Source: CAYYMH01 sp964472785
GTDB lineage: Bacteria; Zhuqueibacterota; Zhuqueibacteria; Thermofontimicrobiales; Thermofontimicrobiaceae
NCBI GenBank assembly: GCA_964472785.1
Contig: CAYYMH010000065.1
Span: 1 to 22,228 of the forward strand
Reading direction: 5' to 3'
Length of the DNA: 22,228 nt
A program made the position numbers and the translations under genes. The notes under the pieces are model-generated. The model had not been told where the DNA came from. It did not search any database and saw only the letters and a program-made list of their open reading frames with translations. Shown here one piece after another: positions 1 through 8,721 of this stretch; position 1 is the stretch's first letter, and each line of letters begins with the position of its first letter.

Positions 1-59
1 TTGTAATGGCTAAATAAATTAACTGAGTAGAATTGAAACTTTTTATCATAGGAGAGTAC

Positions 60-935
60 ATGGAACGAACAACGTTGCCCCAACTGGATAACATTTTAGG
101 GAAAAAGTTTCCCTGCCTCGATCACGGTTTTGTCCGGCTCATCGACTACATGGGATCGGACGAAGCAATTGTGCAGGCTGCTCGGGTGTCCTATGGCAAA
201 GGGACAAAAAAGATGCGGCAGGACCGGGGACTGATTCGATATTTGATGCGTCATCAGCACACCTCGCCCTTTGAAATGGTGGAATTTAAATTTCACTGCA
301 AGTTGCCGATTTTTGTCGCCCGGCAATGGATTCGACATCGGACTGCCAGCGTCAATGAATATTCACTGCGCTATTCCGAGGCGTTGAATCAGTTTTACAT
401 TCCTGATCCGGATAATATTCGCCTCCAATCCAAATCAAACCGTCAGGGGCGCTCCGACGAGTCGGCGCCAAATCAGCTTCAAAACGAAGTACTCCAAATT
501 CTAAAAAAACACTCCAACCAAGCCTGGCAGGACTACCAGGAAATGGAACAGTCCGACCTCGCACGGGAACTGGCACGCATCCATCTGCCGGTTTCGCTAT
601 ACACAGAATGGTACTGGAAAATTGATTTGCACAATTTGCTGCATTTTCTTAAATTGCGCTTGGATTCGAAAGCGCAGTATGAAATTCGTGTTTACGCCGA
701 AGTGATGGCAGATATTGTCAAAATCGCCGTGCCGCTCACCTGGGAGGCTTTCGAAGATTATTTTCTGCACGCACCCACCTTTTCCAGAATTGAAACGGAG
801 CTGATTATGGAAGCATTGCAGCAGCTTCACAAAGACTTGAACTGGGAAAAAATGGCTGAAGAAAAGGGACTCTCCAAACGGGAAATCAGCGAATTTTTAA
901 CCAAGATAAATCCGGATGAGAATCGAGATCAATGA
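60..935 (+). CDS. thyX: Flavin-dependent thymidylate synthase ThyX
   Basis: Makes dTMP from dUMP using methylene-tetrahydrofolate as carbon donor and FAD/NADPH as reductant, replacing ThyA; cytosolic. The diagnostic ThyX signature RHR-x7-S is present (RHRTASVNEYS, about residues 92-102 from the chosen start), followed by RYSE. Further ThyX-like stretches are the ARxxLP segment (ARIHLPVSLYTEWYW) and the RxxxxAQYEIR segment. An upstream TTG at 33 would add nine residues, but the ATG at 60 has GGAGAG a few bases upstream and is preferred (291 aa). The protein is longer than compact ThyX enzymes of about 220-250 aa, with an acidic/helical C-terminal extension from about residue 230. It starts near the window edge, so its promoter context is only partly visible. 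Confidence 0.95.
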   Translation: MERTTLPQLDNILGKKFPCLDHGFVRLIDYMGSDEAIVQAARVSYGKGTKKMRQDRGLIRYLMRHQHTSPFEMVEFKFHCKLPIFVARQWIRHRTASVNEYSLRYSEALNQFYIPDPDNIRLQSKSNRQGRSDESAPNQLQNEVLQILKKHSNQAWQDYQEMEQSDLARELARIHLPVSLYTEWYWKIDLHNLLHFLKLRLDSKAQYEIRVYAEVMADIVKIAVPLTWEAFEDYFLHAPTFSRIETELIMEALQQLHKDLNWEKMAEEKGLSKREISEFLTKINPDENRDQ

Positions 936-1009
936 TTACATGACACCAAAAAATAAATTTTCTCAATTGACATAAAATTGAATGAACTAAAAATTGTGGA
1001 GGATTTTTG

Positions 1010-2254
1010 ATGGGCGAACAGATAGATCACACAGTTGTTGAACGTTTTCTGAAATATGTTAAATATGATACTCAATCATCCGAAACATCCGACACCTATC
1101 CCAGCACAGAAAAACAAAAAGAGTTGGGAAAGGTGCTCGCGGATGAGCTCAAAGAGATCGGATTGACAGAAGTGGAAATGGATGAACACGGATATGTAAC
1201 CGGCACCCTCGAATCAAATACCGATAAAAACATCCCGGTTATTGGCCTGATCGCTCACATGGACACGTCCCCGGATGTCAGCGGAAAAGATGTTAAACCG
1301 GTTATTCATGAAAATTACCAGGGCGGAGACATCACCCTTCCGGGAGATACCAGCCAGGTTATCCGAGTCGATGACAATCCTGCATTAAAAGATCAGATCG
1401 GGCATAACATCATCACTTCGGACGGTACCACACTTTTGGGTGCCGACGATAAAGCGGGCATCGCAGAAATCTTTGACGCGCTGACACATTTGAAAAATCA
1501 TCCCGAAATTAAGCATGGAAAAATTCGCGTCGCGATTACGCCCGATGAAGAAATCGGACAGGGAACGAAATATTTCGATGTCAAAAAATTCGGCGTAGAT
1601 TACGCTTACACGATTGATGGGGAAACACTGGGCGAAATTGAGGATGAAACTTTTTGTGCGGATTCGGTCAATCTCGTTATCAAAGGCGTGAACCTCCATC
1701 CCGGATACGCAAAGAATAAACTGGTGAATTCGATTAAAATTGCTGGTGAATTATTGGACAAGCTACCCAAAGACAGACTTTCACCGGAGACTACCGAAAA
1801 ACGCGAGGGGTACATTCATCCTAATACCATGGAAGGAAATGTCGAAAAAACCACCATTAAATTTTTGATTCGGGATTTTACTGTTGAAGGATTGAAGGAA
1901 CACGAGGCATTTTTGAAGGACCTGACCGAAAAAGTTGTCTCACAATATCCGAAAGCTGGATTTGAGTTTAACGTTGAAGAATCCTATCGCAACATGAAAT
2001 ACAAATTGGATGAAGAGCCAAAGGTCACGGAATACGCATTAGAGGCTGTTGAGCGCAGCGGAATTAAACCAGTGAAAAATATCATCCGCGGCGGCACTGA
2101 TGGCGCCAGACTTTCTTATGAGGGACTATTGACGCCAAACATTTTCACCAGTGGGCATAATTTTCATTCCAAATTGGAGTGGATTTCAGTTCAGGATATG
2201 ATAAAGACCGTGGAAACGATTGTGAACTTGATTAAGGTCTGGGCTGAAAAATAA
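1010..2254 (+). CDS. pepT: Peptidase T (tripeptide aminopeptidase, M20 family)
   Basis: Zn-dependent cytosolic aminopeptidase that removes the N-terminal residue from tripeptides. M20 metal-site motifs appear in order: HMDTSPD (metal His, about residues 83-89), GADDKAG (bridging Asp), DEEIGQG (catalytic and metal Glu pair), and a C-terminal GHNFHSKLEW containing the last metal His. Length is 414 aa, close to the usual 405-415 aa for PepT. A TTG lies one codon upstream at 1007, but GGAGG at 998-1002 is 7 nt from the ATG at 1010, so ATG is chosen. It follows thyX after about 75 bp and is probably an independent housekeeping gene. Distinction from other M20 peptidases rests on the long PepT-like pattern with FTSGHNFHS near the end. 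Confidence 0.93.
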   Translation: MGEQIDHTVVERFLKYVKYDTQSSETSDTYPSTEKQKELGKVLADELKEIGLTEVEMDEHGYVTGTLESNTDKNIPVIGLIAHMDTSPDVSGKDVKPVIHENYQGGDITLPGDTSQVIRVDDNPALKDQIGHNIITSDGTTLLGADDKAGIAEIFDALTHLKNHPEIKHGKIRVAITPDEEIGQGTKYFDVKKFGVDYAYTIDGETLGEIEDETFCADSVNLVIKGVNLHPGYAKNKLVNSIKIAGELLDKLPKDRLSPETTEKREGYIHPNTMEGNVEKTTIKFLIRDFTVEGLKEHEAFLKDLTEKVVSQYPKAGFEFNVEESYRNMKYKLDEEPKVTEYALEAVERSGIKPVKNIIRGGTDGARLSYEGLLTPNIFTSGHNFHSKLEWISVQDMIKTVETIVNLIKVWAEK

Positions 2255-2270
2255 TACTTTTTTTTATTAG

Positions 2271-2300
2271 CCACAGATTGACATAGGTTTTCACTGATTC
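2271..2300 (+). repeat. Dispersed intergenic repeat, copy A
   Basis: A 30-nt stretch with an approximate 10-nt internal period (CCACAGATTG / ACATAGGTTT / TCACTGATTC). The segment at 13711-13740, read on the opposite strand, has the same TCACGGATTAACACGGA-like pattern, about 20 matches over 25 positions. Both copies are intergenic. Function is unknown. Confidence 0.5.
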
Positions 2301-2348
2301 TTTTGGAGTGAAAAGCACTCTATCTGTCAGTTTTGCGAATTCGAACAG

Positions 2349-2528
2349 CGGAACCGTCCCGTTTTCTCTCATATCATTGAAACGATGGAATATTTATTTG
2401 ATTCGATTATTATTTTGCATAAAGGAAACATAAGAAGAGAACTGGAACGCAAGGAATGGGAAAACCTGCGCACACATGACTCTTCACCGGAGCAGATGTT
2501 TATTGAAATTGTGAACCAAAACGAATAA
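2349..2528 (+). pseudogene. Decayed C-terminus of an ABC transporter ATPase
   Basis: The reading frame is open from 2298 and ends at TAA 2526-2528. From about 2352 it reads like the last 55-60 residues of an ABC-2-type ATP-binding subunit: PVFSHIIETMEYLFDSIIIL, then HKGNIRRE, and a final SPEQMFIEIVNQ. In intact proteins the equivalents are the switch-His region (FSTH/SSH), the CDRIxIIxKG strand and the SLEEIFL tail. Walker A, signature and Walker B segments are missing and the preceding frame shows no ATPase sequence, so this is read as a remnant. An in-frame ATG at 2385 would give a 47-aa peptide, but no convincing ribosome binding site precedes it. The identification comes from pattern only. 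Confidence 0.45.
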
Positions 2529-2599
2529 ATAATCGTCAGTGCAAAAAAGTATATTTATCACTGACAATTAACCGACACCACAAAAATAAGAGAACAATT

Positions 2600-4291
2600 A
2601 TGAGAGAATTAAGAAAGCGTACCTTGAACGCCATGCTGAACAGGAGTGTTGAGCTTTTTGCTGATCAGCCCAGCATCTCCTTTGTCGGCGAAAAACCAAT
2701 CACCTATTTAGAATTAGGGCAACAGGTAAAGAGCCTATCAGAAGAACTGAAAAATATCGGGATCAACAAAGGCGACCGTGTCGCTATTCTGGGAGAAAAC
2801 AGCCCGAATTGGGGAATTGCTTATCTGGCAATCACGACGATGGGCGCGATTGCCGTCCCGATCTTACCAAATTTTCACAAATCCGAGGTACATCACATCA
2901 TCCGCGGTTCGGGCACAAAAGCGCTGTTTTGTTCAAAAAAATTAGCACATAAAGTGGAAGAAGAAAATCTGGGCAATCTGAAAACGATTATCTTCCTTGA
3001 CAAACTTGAGATTCAGGAATTATCTTACAAAACCCATTTCATTGGTGAGATTTTGAAAAAAGGTGCTAAAGATTTCGGCAAATTAAAGGACGCCGTAAGT
3101 AATATTGTCGCCCATCTTCATCAGGACATCGAAGAGGACGATTTAGCCGTAACTATTTATACATCCGGCACCACTGGACATTCAAAGGGTGTAATGTTGA
3201 CGCATAAAAACATTATGTCCAATATTCTATCGCTCGGTCAACTTATTTCAATTTTGCCCGAAGATCGGTTTATCTCCATTTTACCGCTCTCACATGCCTA
3301 CGAAGGTACCATCGGATTTCTATTGCCTATTAAAAATGGGAGTTCGATTTATTATCTTACCGAAGTTCCCACGGCATCAAATCTGCTTCCGGCGCTTCAA
3401 AAAATTAAACCGACTTACATGGCATCAGTCCCATTGATCATAGAAAAAATTTATAAAAAAAGAGTGCTGGTTGAAATTAATAAAAAGAAAATTACCAAGC
3501 AACTTTACCAAACAAAATTCGGACGCAAGCAACTCAACAAATTAGCCGGTAAGAAGTTATACAAAACATTTGGTGGCGAGTTAAAGTTGGTTGTTTTTGG
3601 AGGTGCACCATTAGGACCTGAAGTTGAAAAATTTCTTATCGAAGCAAAATTTCCTTATGCTTGCGGTTACGGATTGACAGAGACTTCACCGCTGGTGACC
3701 GGTTCAATCGATAAAGTTAAATTCCAATCTCCGGGCAGACCCATTCCCGAAGTTGAAGTCAAAATTGTCGACCCTGATCCTGAAACCGGTATCGGAGAAA
3801 TTTATGCCCGTGGTCCGAATATCATGAAGGGATACTACAATGACCCCGAAAGAACAAACGAAGTGCTCGATGATGACGGATGGTTCAAAACCGGCGATCG
3901 GGGTTATCTCGACGATGAAAATTATCTGTTTATTAAAGGCAGGTCGAAGAATCTGATTCTGGGTCCGAGTGGGGAAAATATATATCCCGAAGAAATTGAG
4001 CAGCGCTTGAATGAATCGGATTGCGTTTTGGAATCGCTGGTTTATCAAAAAAATCAACGTATTATTGCCAGAGTTCATTTGGATTACGAAACTCTGGACA
4101 GACAATTTAAAGCAGATAAATTAACAGAGACAAAAATTCGCCAGCGGACTTCAAACTTGCTGGATAAAATCAAAAGTGAAGTAAACAAGAAGGTTTCAGC
4201 ATTTTCAAGAATCCATGAGATAATTGAACAGCAGGAACCGTTTGAAAAGACGCCAACGCAGAAAATTAAGCGTTATTTATACACAGAGTAA
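2600..4291 (+). CDS. Long-chain fatty acid-CoA ligase (AMP-binding, FadD/ACSL-like)
   Basis: Adenylate-forming enzyme that activates a fatty acid with ATP and transfers it to CoA; likely membrane-associated. Motifs are the P-loop-like YTSGTTGHSKG (residues 187-197), the A5 motif GYGLTETSP (about 355-363), the A7/A8 region TGDRGYLDDENYLFIKGRSKN, GENIYPEEIE, and the C-terminal TPTQKIKR with the A10 lysine. Length is 563 aa, between short (about 510) and eukaryotic-type (about 600-650) long-chain ligases. The N-terminal layout (NSPNWGIAYLAITTMGAIAVP) matches the long-chain class. The start at 2600 gives a good family N-terminus, though the upstream AGAACAATT is a weak binding site. Exact chain-length specificity, or acyl-ACP rather than acyl-CoA product, cannot be told from sequence. 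Confidence 0.9.
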   Translation: MRELRKRTLNAMLNRSVELFADQPSISFVGEKPITYLELGQQVKSLSEELKNIGINKGDRVAILGENSPNWGIAYLAITTMGAIAVPILPNFHKSEVHHIIRGSGTKALFCSKKLAHKVEEENLGNLKTIIFLDKLEIQELSYKTHFIGEILKKGAKDFGKLKDAVSNIVAHLHQDIEEDDLAVTIYTSGTTGHSKGVMLTHKNIMSNILSLGQLISILPEDRFISILPLSHAYEGTIGFLLPIKNGSSIYYLTEVPTASNLLPALQKIKPTYMASVPLIIEKIYKKRVLVEINKKKITKQLYQTKFGRKQLNKLAGKKLYKTFGGELKLVVFGGAPLGPEVEKFLIEAKFPYACGYGLTETSPLVTGSIDKVKFQSPGRPIPEVEVKIVDPDPETGIGEIYARGPNIMKGYYNDPERTNEVLDDDGWFKTGDRGYLDDENYLFIKGRSKNLILGPSGENIYPEEIEQRLNESDCVLESLVYQKNQRIIARVHLDYETLDRQFKADKLTETKIRQRTSNLLDKIKSEVNKKVSAFSRIHEIIEQQEPFEKTPTQKIKRYLYTE

Positions 4292-4325
4292 AAAAATAAG
4301 TATCCGCTCAATATTTTATGGAAAT

Positions 4326-4358
4326 ACCCTTTCAAAGGTTTTGAACCTTTGAAAGGGT
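4326..4358. repeat. 33-nt perfect palindromic element, copy A
   Basis: Two 15-nt arms, ACCCTTTCAAAGGTT and AACCTTTGAAAGGGT, are exact reverse complements separated by TTG. A related 33-nt sequence at 21031-21063 matches at 29 of 33 positions, so this is a dispersed repeat rather than only a local hairpin. It sits just after the acyl-CoA ligase and could also act as a transcription-stopping hairpin, although no T-run follows. Confidence 0.75.
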
Positions 4359-4425
4359 GCATGTTCACCATCTGTTTTTGAATGGATACAAAAATAATTT
4401 ATCTGAAAAAGCCTTCATTTTAACT

Positions 4426-4475
4426 AAAAAGGATGTTTATTACTTTGTCCTGAACGAAAAATAAACATCCTTTTT
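4426..4475. terminator. Bidirectional rho-independent terminator
   Basis: A 15-nt arm at 4426-4440 (AAAAAGGATGTTTAT) pairs exactly with 4461-4475 (ATAAACATCCTTTTT) across a 20-nt loop. T-runs lie on the outgoing side in both directions. It lies between the convergent acyl-CoA ligase (+) and DUF1343 gene (-), as expected for a shared terminator. Confidence 0.8.
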
Positions 4476-4498
4476 TAATTGAACCTTACAATTTTTTA

Positions 4499-5764
4499 TT
4501 ATTGATAAATCAAATATTTTTCCCGAAGCTTATTAAACTTTTCTAATTCCTCAGCCCATTTTGCGGTGATTTCCGCTGCTTTTTTGCCAGCCAGAATCTG
4601 TTTATGAATCTGATCGGTACCGAATGCTTTCTGGAACATTGAAATTCTTTTGGTATCAAAAATATTCTCTTCTGGATTTAATTTATGGATCGCTTCCAAG
4701 ATATGAGCTTGTGTGATCACCGGTTTAAATTTTTCAAAATCTAGAATGTGGATTTGCACACCAATGCATTCCTCATCCACGTACATGTAATAATAAGGTC
4801 TAAAATAGGTCGGTCGAAAATGCACCCCGGGAAGCTCGCGTGAATTAAGTTCCCGAGCGAGTTGATAGCCGTCCATCCACGGCGTACCGATCAGTTCAAA
4901 AGGCGAGGTGTATCCCACTCCGATGGACACCTTACCCAGTTCACCGATACATCCTACGGTTGCCACAAAAAACGAAGTTTCCGCATGGGGAACGTGCGGC
5001 GAAGTTGGCACCCACATCAAACCGGTATCCGGCCACAGCATGTCCCGAGTCCACCCTTCCATGGGGACAACCGTGAGCTGGCAATTAATATTATATTCCG
5101 AATTAAAAAGCCGCGCTAATTCACCGACAGTCATTCCGTACACGTAGGGGATCGGATAAAGTCCGACGAATGAGCTAAATTCCGGATCGAGTACATTGCC
5201 GGCGATTTTCTCACCCCCCAGCGGACTGGGTCGATCCAAAACGACGAATTCGATGTCCGCCTCTTTAGCCGCTTCCATGGCATAAGCCATTGTGTAAATA
5301 TAAGTGTAAGCTCTGGACCCGATATCCTGAATATCGTAAATCAGCACGTCGATGTTTTCCAGCATCTCTGGTGATGGACGACGCGTTTTTCCATACAAAC
5401 TGTACACAATCACGCCAGTCTTTTCATCGGTATAAGTTGGAACCTGCTTGCCGCCACTAATATCGCCTCGAACTCCGTGTTCCGGGCCGAACAGCGCAAC
5501 CAATTTTACATCCGGATATTCATGCAGCACATCGATGGTCGATTTCAAATTACTCGTCAATCCGGTGTGATTGGTAATGAGCCCAACCCGTTTTCCCTGG
5601 ATTAGATTTATCTGTTGTTCAATTAGCACATCAATCCCCGGTTTAACTATCGTCTGAATTTCCATTTTTGATTGCCATTTTTGGTCCGTGTTTTGACTAT
5701 AACTATTGGTCAAGCCTGTGATCATTAATGAAAAAATAATAGCTGCTAAATATTTCAGTTTCAT
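4499..5764 (-). CDS. DUF1343 / NamZ-like secreted exo-beta-N-acetylmuramidase
   Basis: Predicted exported enzyme of the DUF1343 family. Characterised NamZ members (CAZy GH171) remove terminal N-acetylmuramic acid from peptidoglycan fragments. A signal peptide is visible: MKLKY, a hydrophobic core of about 15 residues, and a likely cleavage site near SYSQ (residues 21-24). Family motifs are GLITNHTG (61-68), FGPEHGVRG (92-100), DIQDIGSRAYTY (144-155) and DRPSPLGG. Length of 421 aa is normal for the family. AAGGA just upstream of the ATG at 5764 supports the start. It is the last gene of the minus-strand run, 89 bp after atpC, and is probably separately expressed. Activity is inferred from family only. 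Confidence 0.85.
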   Translation of the reverse strand: MKLKYLAAIIFSLMITGLTNSYSQNTDQKWQSKMEIQTIVKPGIDVLIEQQINLIQGKRVGLITNHTGLTSNLKSTIDVLHEYPDVKLVALFGPEHGVRGDISGGKQVPTYTDEKTGVIVYSLYGKTRRPSPEMLENIDVLIYDIQDIGSRAYTYIYTMAYAMEAAKEADIEFVVLDRPSPLGGEKIAGNVLDPEFSSFVGLYPIPYVYGMTVGELARLFNSEYNINCQLTVVPMEGWTRDMLWPDTGLMWVPTSPHVPHAETSFFVATVGCIGELGKVSIGVGYTSPFELIGTPWMDGYQLARELNSRELPGVHFRPTYFRPYYYMYVDEECIGVQIHILDFEKFKPVITQAHILEAIHKLNPEENIFDTKRISMFQKAFGTDQIHKQILAGKKAAEITAKWAEELEKFNKLREKYLIYQ

Positions 5765-5853
5765 TTTCCTTCACCATTCTTTGATTATAAATTTCATGAA
5801 TTAGTATTATTTCTTAATCAGGCGGGAATGAAGACAGGGGGTTGTTAATCACG

Positions 5854-6264
5854 TCATTCCAACTTTTTTGAAACTTTAATTCTGTTGATCGCTTTTTCAA
5901 GTGCGAGTTTTGCTCGTTCAATATTCACATCAGGGGTTGGTGTAGTCAACCTGCGCGCAGCGCGTTCTTTGGCATAAATTGCCCGTTCAACTTCAATCTC
6001 CGCTGCTTCTTCTGCGGTTTGCACTAACACCGTCGTTATCGACGGAAGCACCTCAACAATACCACCGCTGGTTGCAAAATATTTTGTTTGTGCATTATCC
6101 AACTCGATTTTTATTTCACCTGTTTTCAAACTGGTGATAAACGGTTCGTGATTTGCCAAGATGCCAAAATATCCTTCAACTCCGGGCATGCGGACATGTT
6201 TCACTTTATGTTTGAATAACGTTTTTAACGGCGTCACTATTTCTAAATCGAAAATTTTTTCCAT
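5854..6264 (-). CDS. atpC: ATP synthase F1 subunit epsilon
   Basis: Central-stalk subunit that binds gamma and the c-ring and modulates ATP hydrolysis. At 136 aa it has the N-terminal beta-sandwich (FDLEIVTPLKTLFKHKVKHV, then PGVEGYFGILANHEPFITSLKTG) and a full C-terminal helical hairpin (about residues 87-136, rich in Ala/Glu/Arg). The inhibitory helix is therefore not truncated. It lies 8 bp after atpD, so the two are probably co-translated, and it closes the atp operon. Confidence 0.96.
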   Translation of the reverse strand: MEKIFDLEIVTPLKTLFKHKVKHVRMPGVEGYFGILANHEPFITSLKTGEIKIELDNAQTKYFATSGGIVEVLPSITTVLVQTAEEAAEIEVERAIYAKERAARRLTTPTPDVNIERAKLALEKAINRIKVSKKLE

Positions 6265-6272
6265 TTTTTCAA

Positions 6273-7661
6273 CTACAGATTTTTCGCTTTTTCGACCGCT
6301 TCCTCAATGGTGCCAACCATAAAAAATGCCTGTTCCGGCAGGTCATCATATTGACCTTCCACTAATTCTTTGAAGCTTTTTACTGTGTCTTCCAAACGCA
6401 CGTACCGCCCTTCACGTCCGGTAAATTCTTCCGCCACAAAAAACGGCTGCGATAAAAATCGTTGAATCCGGCGCGCGCGATTGACAATGATTTTGTCTTC
6501 ATCGGACAATTCTTCCATGCCGAGAATATTGATAATGTCCTGCAATTCTTTATATTTCTGCAAAATTTCTTTTACCGCTCGAGCCGTGTTATAATGCTCC
6601 TCTCCGATAATCGATGGATCGAGTAATACAGAGGTCGACTCCAGCGGATCGACTGCCGGATAAATTCCCAACTCGGATAATTTTCGTGACAGCACCGTGG
6701 TCGCGTCCAAATGAGCGAACGTGGTTGCCGGAGCAGGATCGGTTAAATCGTCAGCAGGAACATAAATTGCCTGCACCGAAGTGATGGAACCATTTTTCGT
6801 TGATGTGATGCGCTCCTGCAATTCACCCATTTCGGTCGCCAGCGTCGGTTGATAGCCCACCGCGGAGGGCATTCGTCCCAGCAATGCGGACACTTCCGAT
6901 CCGGCTTGAGTAAACCGAAAAATATTATCGATAAAAAGAAGCACATCTCGCTGTTCATCCTCACGAAAATATTCCGCAATCGTGAGCGCTGACAATCCGA
7001 CCCGCAATCTGGCGCCGGGAGGCTCGTTCATTTGACCGTAAACCATACTGGTTTTCTCGATGACGCCGGATTGGTTCATCTCCAGCCAGAGGTCATTTCC
7101 TTCGCGCGTTCGTTCGCCCACGCCAGCGAAAACAGAATAACCGCCGTGCTCTTTAGCGATGTTATGAATCAGCTCCATGATAATCACCGTTTTTCCGACG
7201 CCGGCTCCACCGAACAAACCGGTTTTTCCGCCCTTGGAATAAGGCTCCAACAGATCGATAACTTTGATTCCGGTTTCAAAAACTTCGCCGGAAATATCCA
7301 ATTCGGTAAATTCCAGCGGATCGCGATGAATGGGATCCTTTCGCAGCGCTTCCACGGGTCCCTGCTCATCGATGGGCTCTCCGATTAAATTGAACATGCG
7401 TCCCAGCGTTTTCGGACCAACCGGCATGGTGATCGGCTCTCCCGTATCCTTCACTTTCATTCCCCGCACTAAACCATCTGTCGAATCCATGGCAACACTC
7501 CTGACAGTGCGTTCCCCTAAATGCTGCTGAACTTCTAGCACGAGTTCGGATTTATCTTCACGTTCAACTTCCAGTGCATTCAAAATATTGGGCAATTCGC
7601 TGTCCTCGAAACGCACATCAACAACAGCTCCGATAATTTGGGTAATTTTCCCCTGATTCAT
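6273..7661 (-). CDS. atpD: ATP synthase F1 subunit beta (catalytic)
   Basis: Catalytic nucleotide-binding subunit of the F1 hexamer. Walker A is GGAGVGKT (residues 151-158), the catalytic Glu lies in VGERTREGND (181-190), and the DELSEED-type lever region appears as MEELSDEDK. Length of 462 aa is standard. The start MNQGKITQIIGAVVDVRF is the normal beginning of bacterial beta subunits. A 167-bp gap separates it from atpG upstream, longer than any other junction in this operon. Confidence 0.98.
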   Translation of the reverse strand: MNQGKITQIIGAVVDVRFEDSELPNILNALEVEREDKSELVLEVQQHLGERTVRSVAMDSTDGLVRGMKVKDTGEPITMPVGPKTLGRMFNLIGEPIDEQGPVEALRKDPIHRDPLEFTELDISGEVFETGIKVIDLLEPYSKGGKTGLFGGAGVGKTVIIMELIHNIAKEHGGYSVFAGVGERTREGNDLWLEMNQSGVIEKTSMVYGQMNEPPGARLRVGLSALTIAEYFREDEQRDVLLFIDNIFRFTQAGSEVSALLGRMPSAVGYQPTLATEMGELQERITSTKNGSITSVQAIYVPADDLTDPAPATTFAHLDATTVLSRKLSELGIYPAVDPLESTSVLLDPSIIGEEHYNTARAVKEILQKYKELQDIINILGMEELSDEDKIIVNRARRIQRFLSQPFFVAEEFTGREGRYVRLEDTVKSFKELVEGQYDDLPEQAFFMVGTIEEAVEKAKNL

Positions 7662-7828
7662 AATTTAACCTCTGTCAAAATCTCTTTATCCATTAATTAC
7701 TAATTTTTTGTGCACAGCGACTGCGTCTCCGGGGGAAGTAACACTCCAAAAATACAATCCAAAAATACCATCGTTAATGATACAAAAATATCCAATAAAA
7801 AACACGATATTCAAAATCAATTAATTTA
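7662..7828. other. Intergenic gap inside the atp operon (atpG-atpD)
   Basis: A 167-bp non-coding interval splits an otherwise tightly packed operon, whose other junctions are a few to about 50 bp. It is A/T-rich with a short near-repeat (TCCAAAAATAC twice, around 7746-7768). I see no gene or clear terminator hairpin. It could hold an internal promoter for atpDC, but I cannot identify boxes with confidence. Confidence 0.4.
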
Positions 7829-8698
7829 TCATTCAATCTCTTTCAAGGCTTCGCTTGAGTTCACAATCTCGATGATTTCGCCGGTAATCTTTGCCTGCCG
7901 GAGTTTGTTGTAATCCATAGTAAATTCATTAATGATGTTATTGGCATTTTCGGTCGCGTATTCCATCGCTGTCATTCGGGCGCCCATTTCCGATGCATGG
8001 GATTCCAATAAAATCCGCCACAACTTCACATTTAAATGGCGTGGAATGACGGTATTCAACACATCGATCGGGCTCGGCTCAAAAGTAAAATCGAGTACTC
8101 TTCTTTTTTCGTCCGGCATCATGGGAATAATCGGCAGCAACTGCTCGACAACCACGTCCTGTTGCATGGCAGATTTGTATTCATTATAAATCAGATAAAT
8201 CCGATCCAACTTTTTCTGGATGTAAAGATCGGTAATTAATTTGGCGACATTCACTGCCTTATCAAATTTCAGATCTTTGAAAAATTTTTCATAAGTTCCG
8301 ATGATGTTGTAATCACACCTTTTAAAATAATCGTTACCCTTTTTGCCGATGATAATCAAACTCGTTGGACAGTCTTCTTCGTACTGGTTAATATTCCTTT
8401 CTGCACTTCGAATCACATTCGCATTAAACGAACCGCACAAGCCCTGATCAGCCGTCACAACCACGTATCCAACACTCCGCGTTTCCCGAACTGCCAACAG
8501 CGGATGTAAATTGGGATCAATATCATAGACGATGTGTCCCATGATGTCATTTAACCGGTTAGCATACGGACGTGCCTGAAGAATAACCTGCTGTGCTTTG
8601 CGGAACTTGACAGCCGCAACCATTTTCAGCGCACGGGTAATCTGCTGTGTTTTTTTGACCCCGGCGATTCGTTGTTTTATTTCCCGAAGTGTTGCCAT
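7829..8698 (-). CDS. atpG: ATP synthase F1 subunit gamma
   Basis: Rotor shaft of F1. The N-terminal helix (LREIKQRIAGVKKTQQITRA then LKMVAA) and the C-terminal helix (GARMTAMEYATENANNII, then NEFTMDYNKLRQAKITGEI) are the two conserved coiled-coil strands that enter the alpha3beta3 core. Between them is the Rossmann-like domain with VVTADQGLCGSFN. Length of 289 aa is typical. It follows atpA by 23 bp in the operon. Confidence 0.97.
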   Translation of the reverse strand: MATLREIKQRIAGVKKTQQITRALKMVAAVKFRKAQQVILQARPYANRLNDIMGHIVYDIDPNLHPLLAVRETRSVGYVVVTADQGLCGSFNANVIRSAERNINQYEEDCPTSLIIIGKKGNDYFKRCDYNIIGTYEKFFKDLKFDKAVNVAKLITDLYIQKKLDRIYLIYNEYKSAMQQDVVVEQLLPIIPMMPDEKRRVLDFTFEPSPIDVLNTVIPRHLNVKLWRILLESHASEMGARMTAMEYATENANNIINEFTMDYNKLRQAKITGEIIEIVNSSEALKEIE

Positions 8699-8721
8699 AA
8701 ATTGTTAATCATCAGTTAAAA

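Noticed and set aside
967..993. Sigma70-like promoter (TTGACA at 967) before pepT
   Set aside because: The best -10 candidate (TAAAAA at 988) is at 15-nt spacing and poor, and the region is AT-rich, so chance matches are likely.
5825..5860. Terminator after atpC formed by GGAATGA/TCATTCC
   Set aside because: Only 7 bp with a 22-nt loop, overlapping the atpC stop codon and lacking a T-run.
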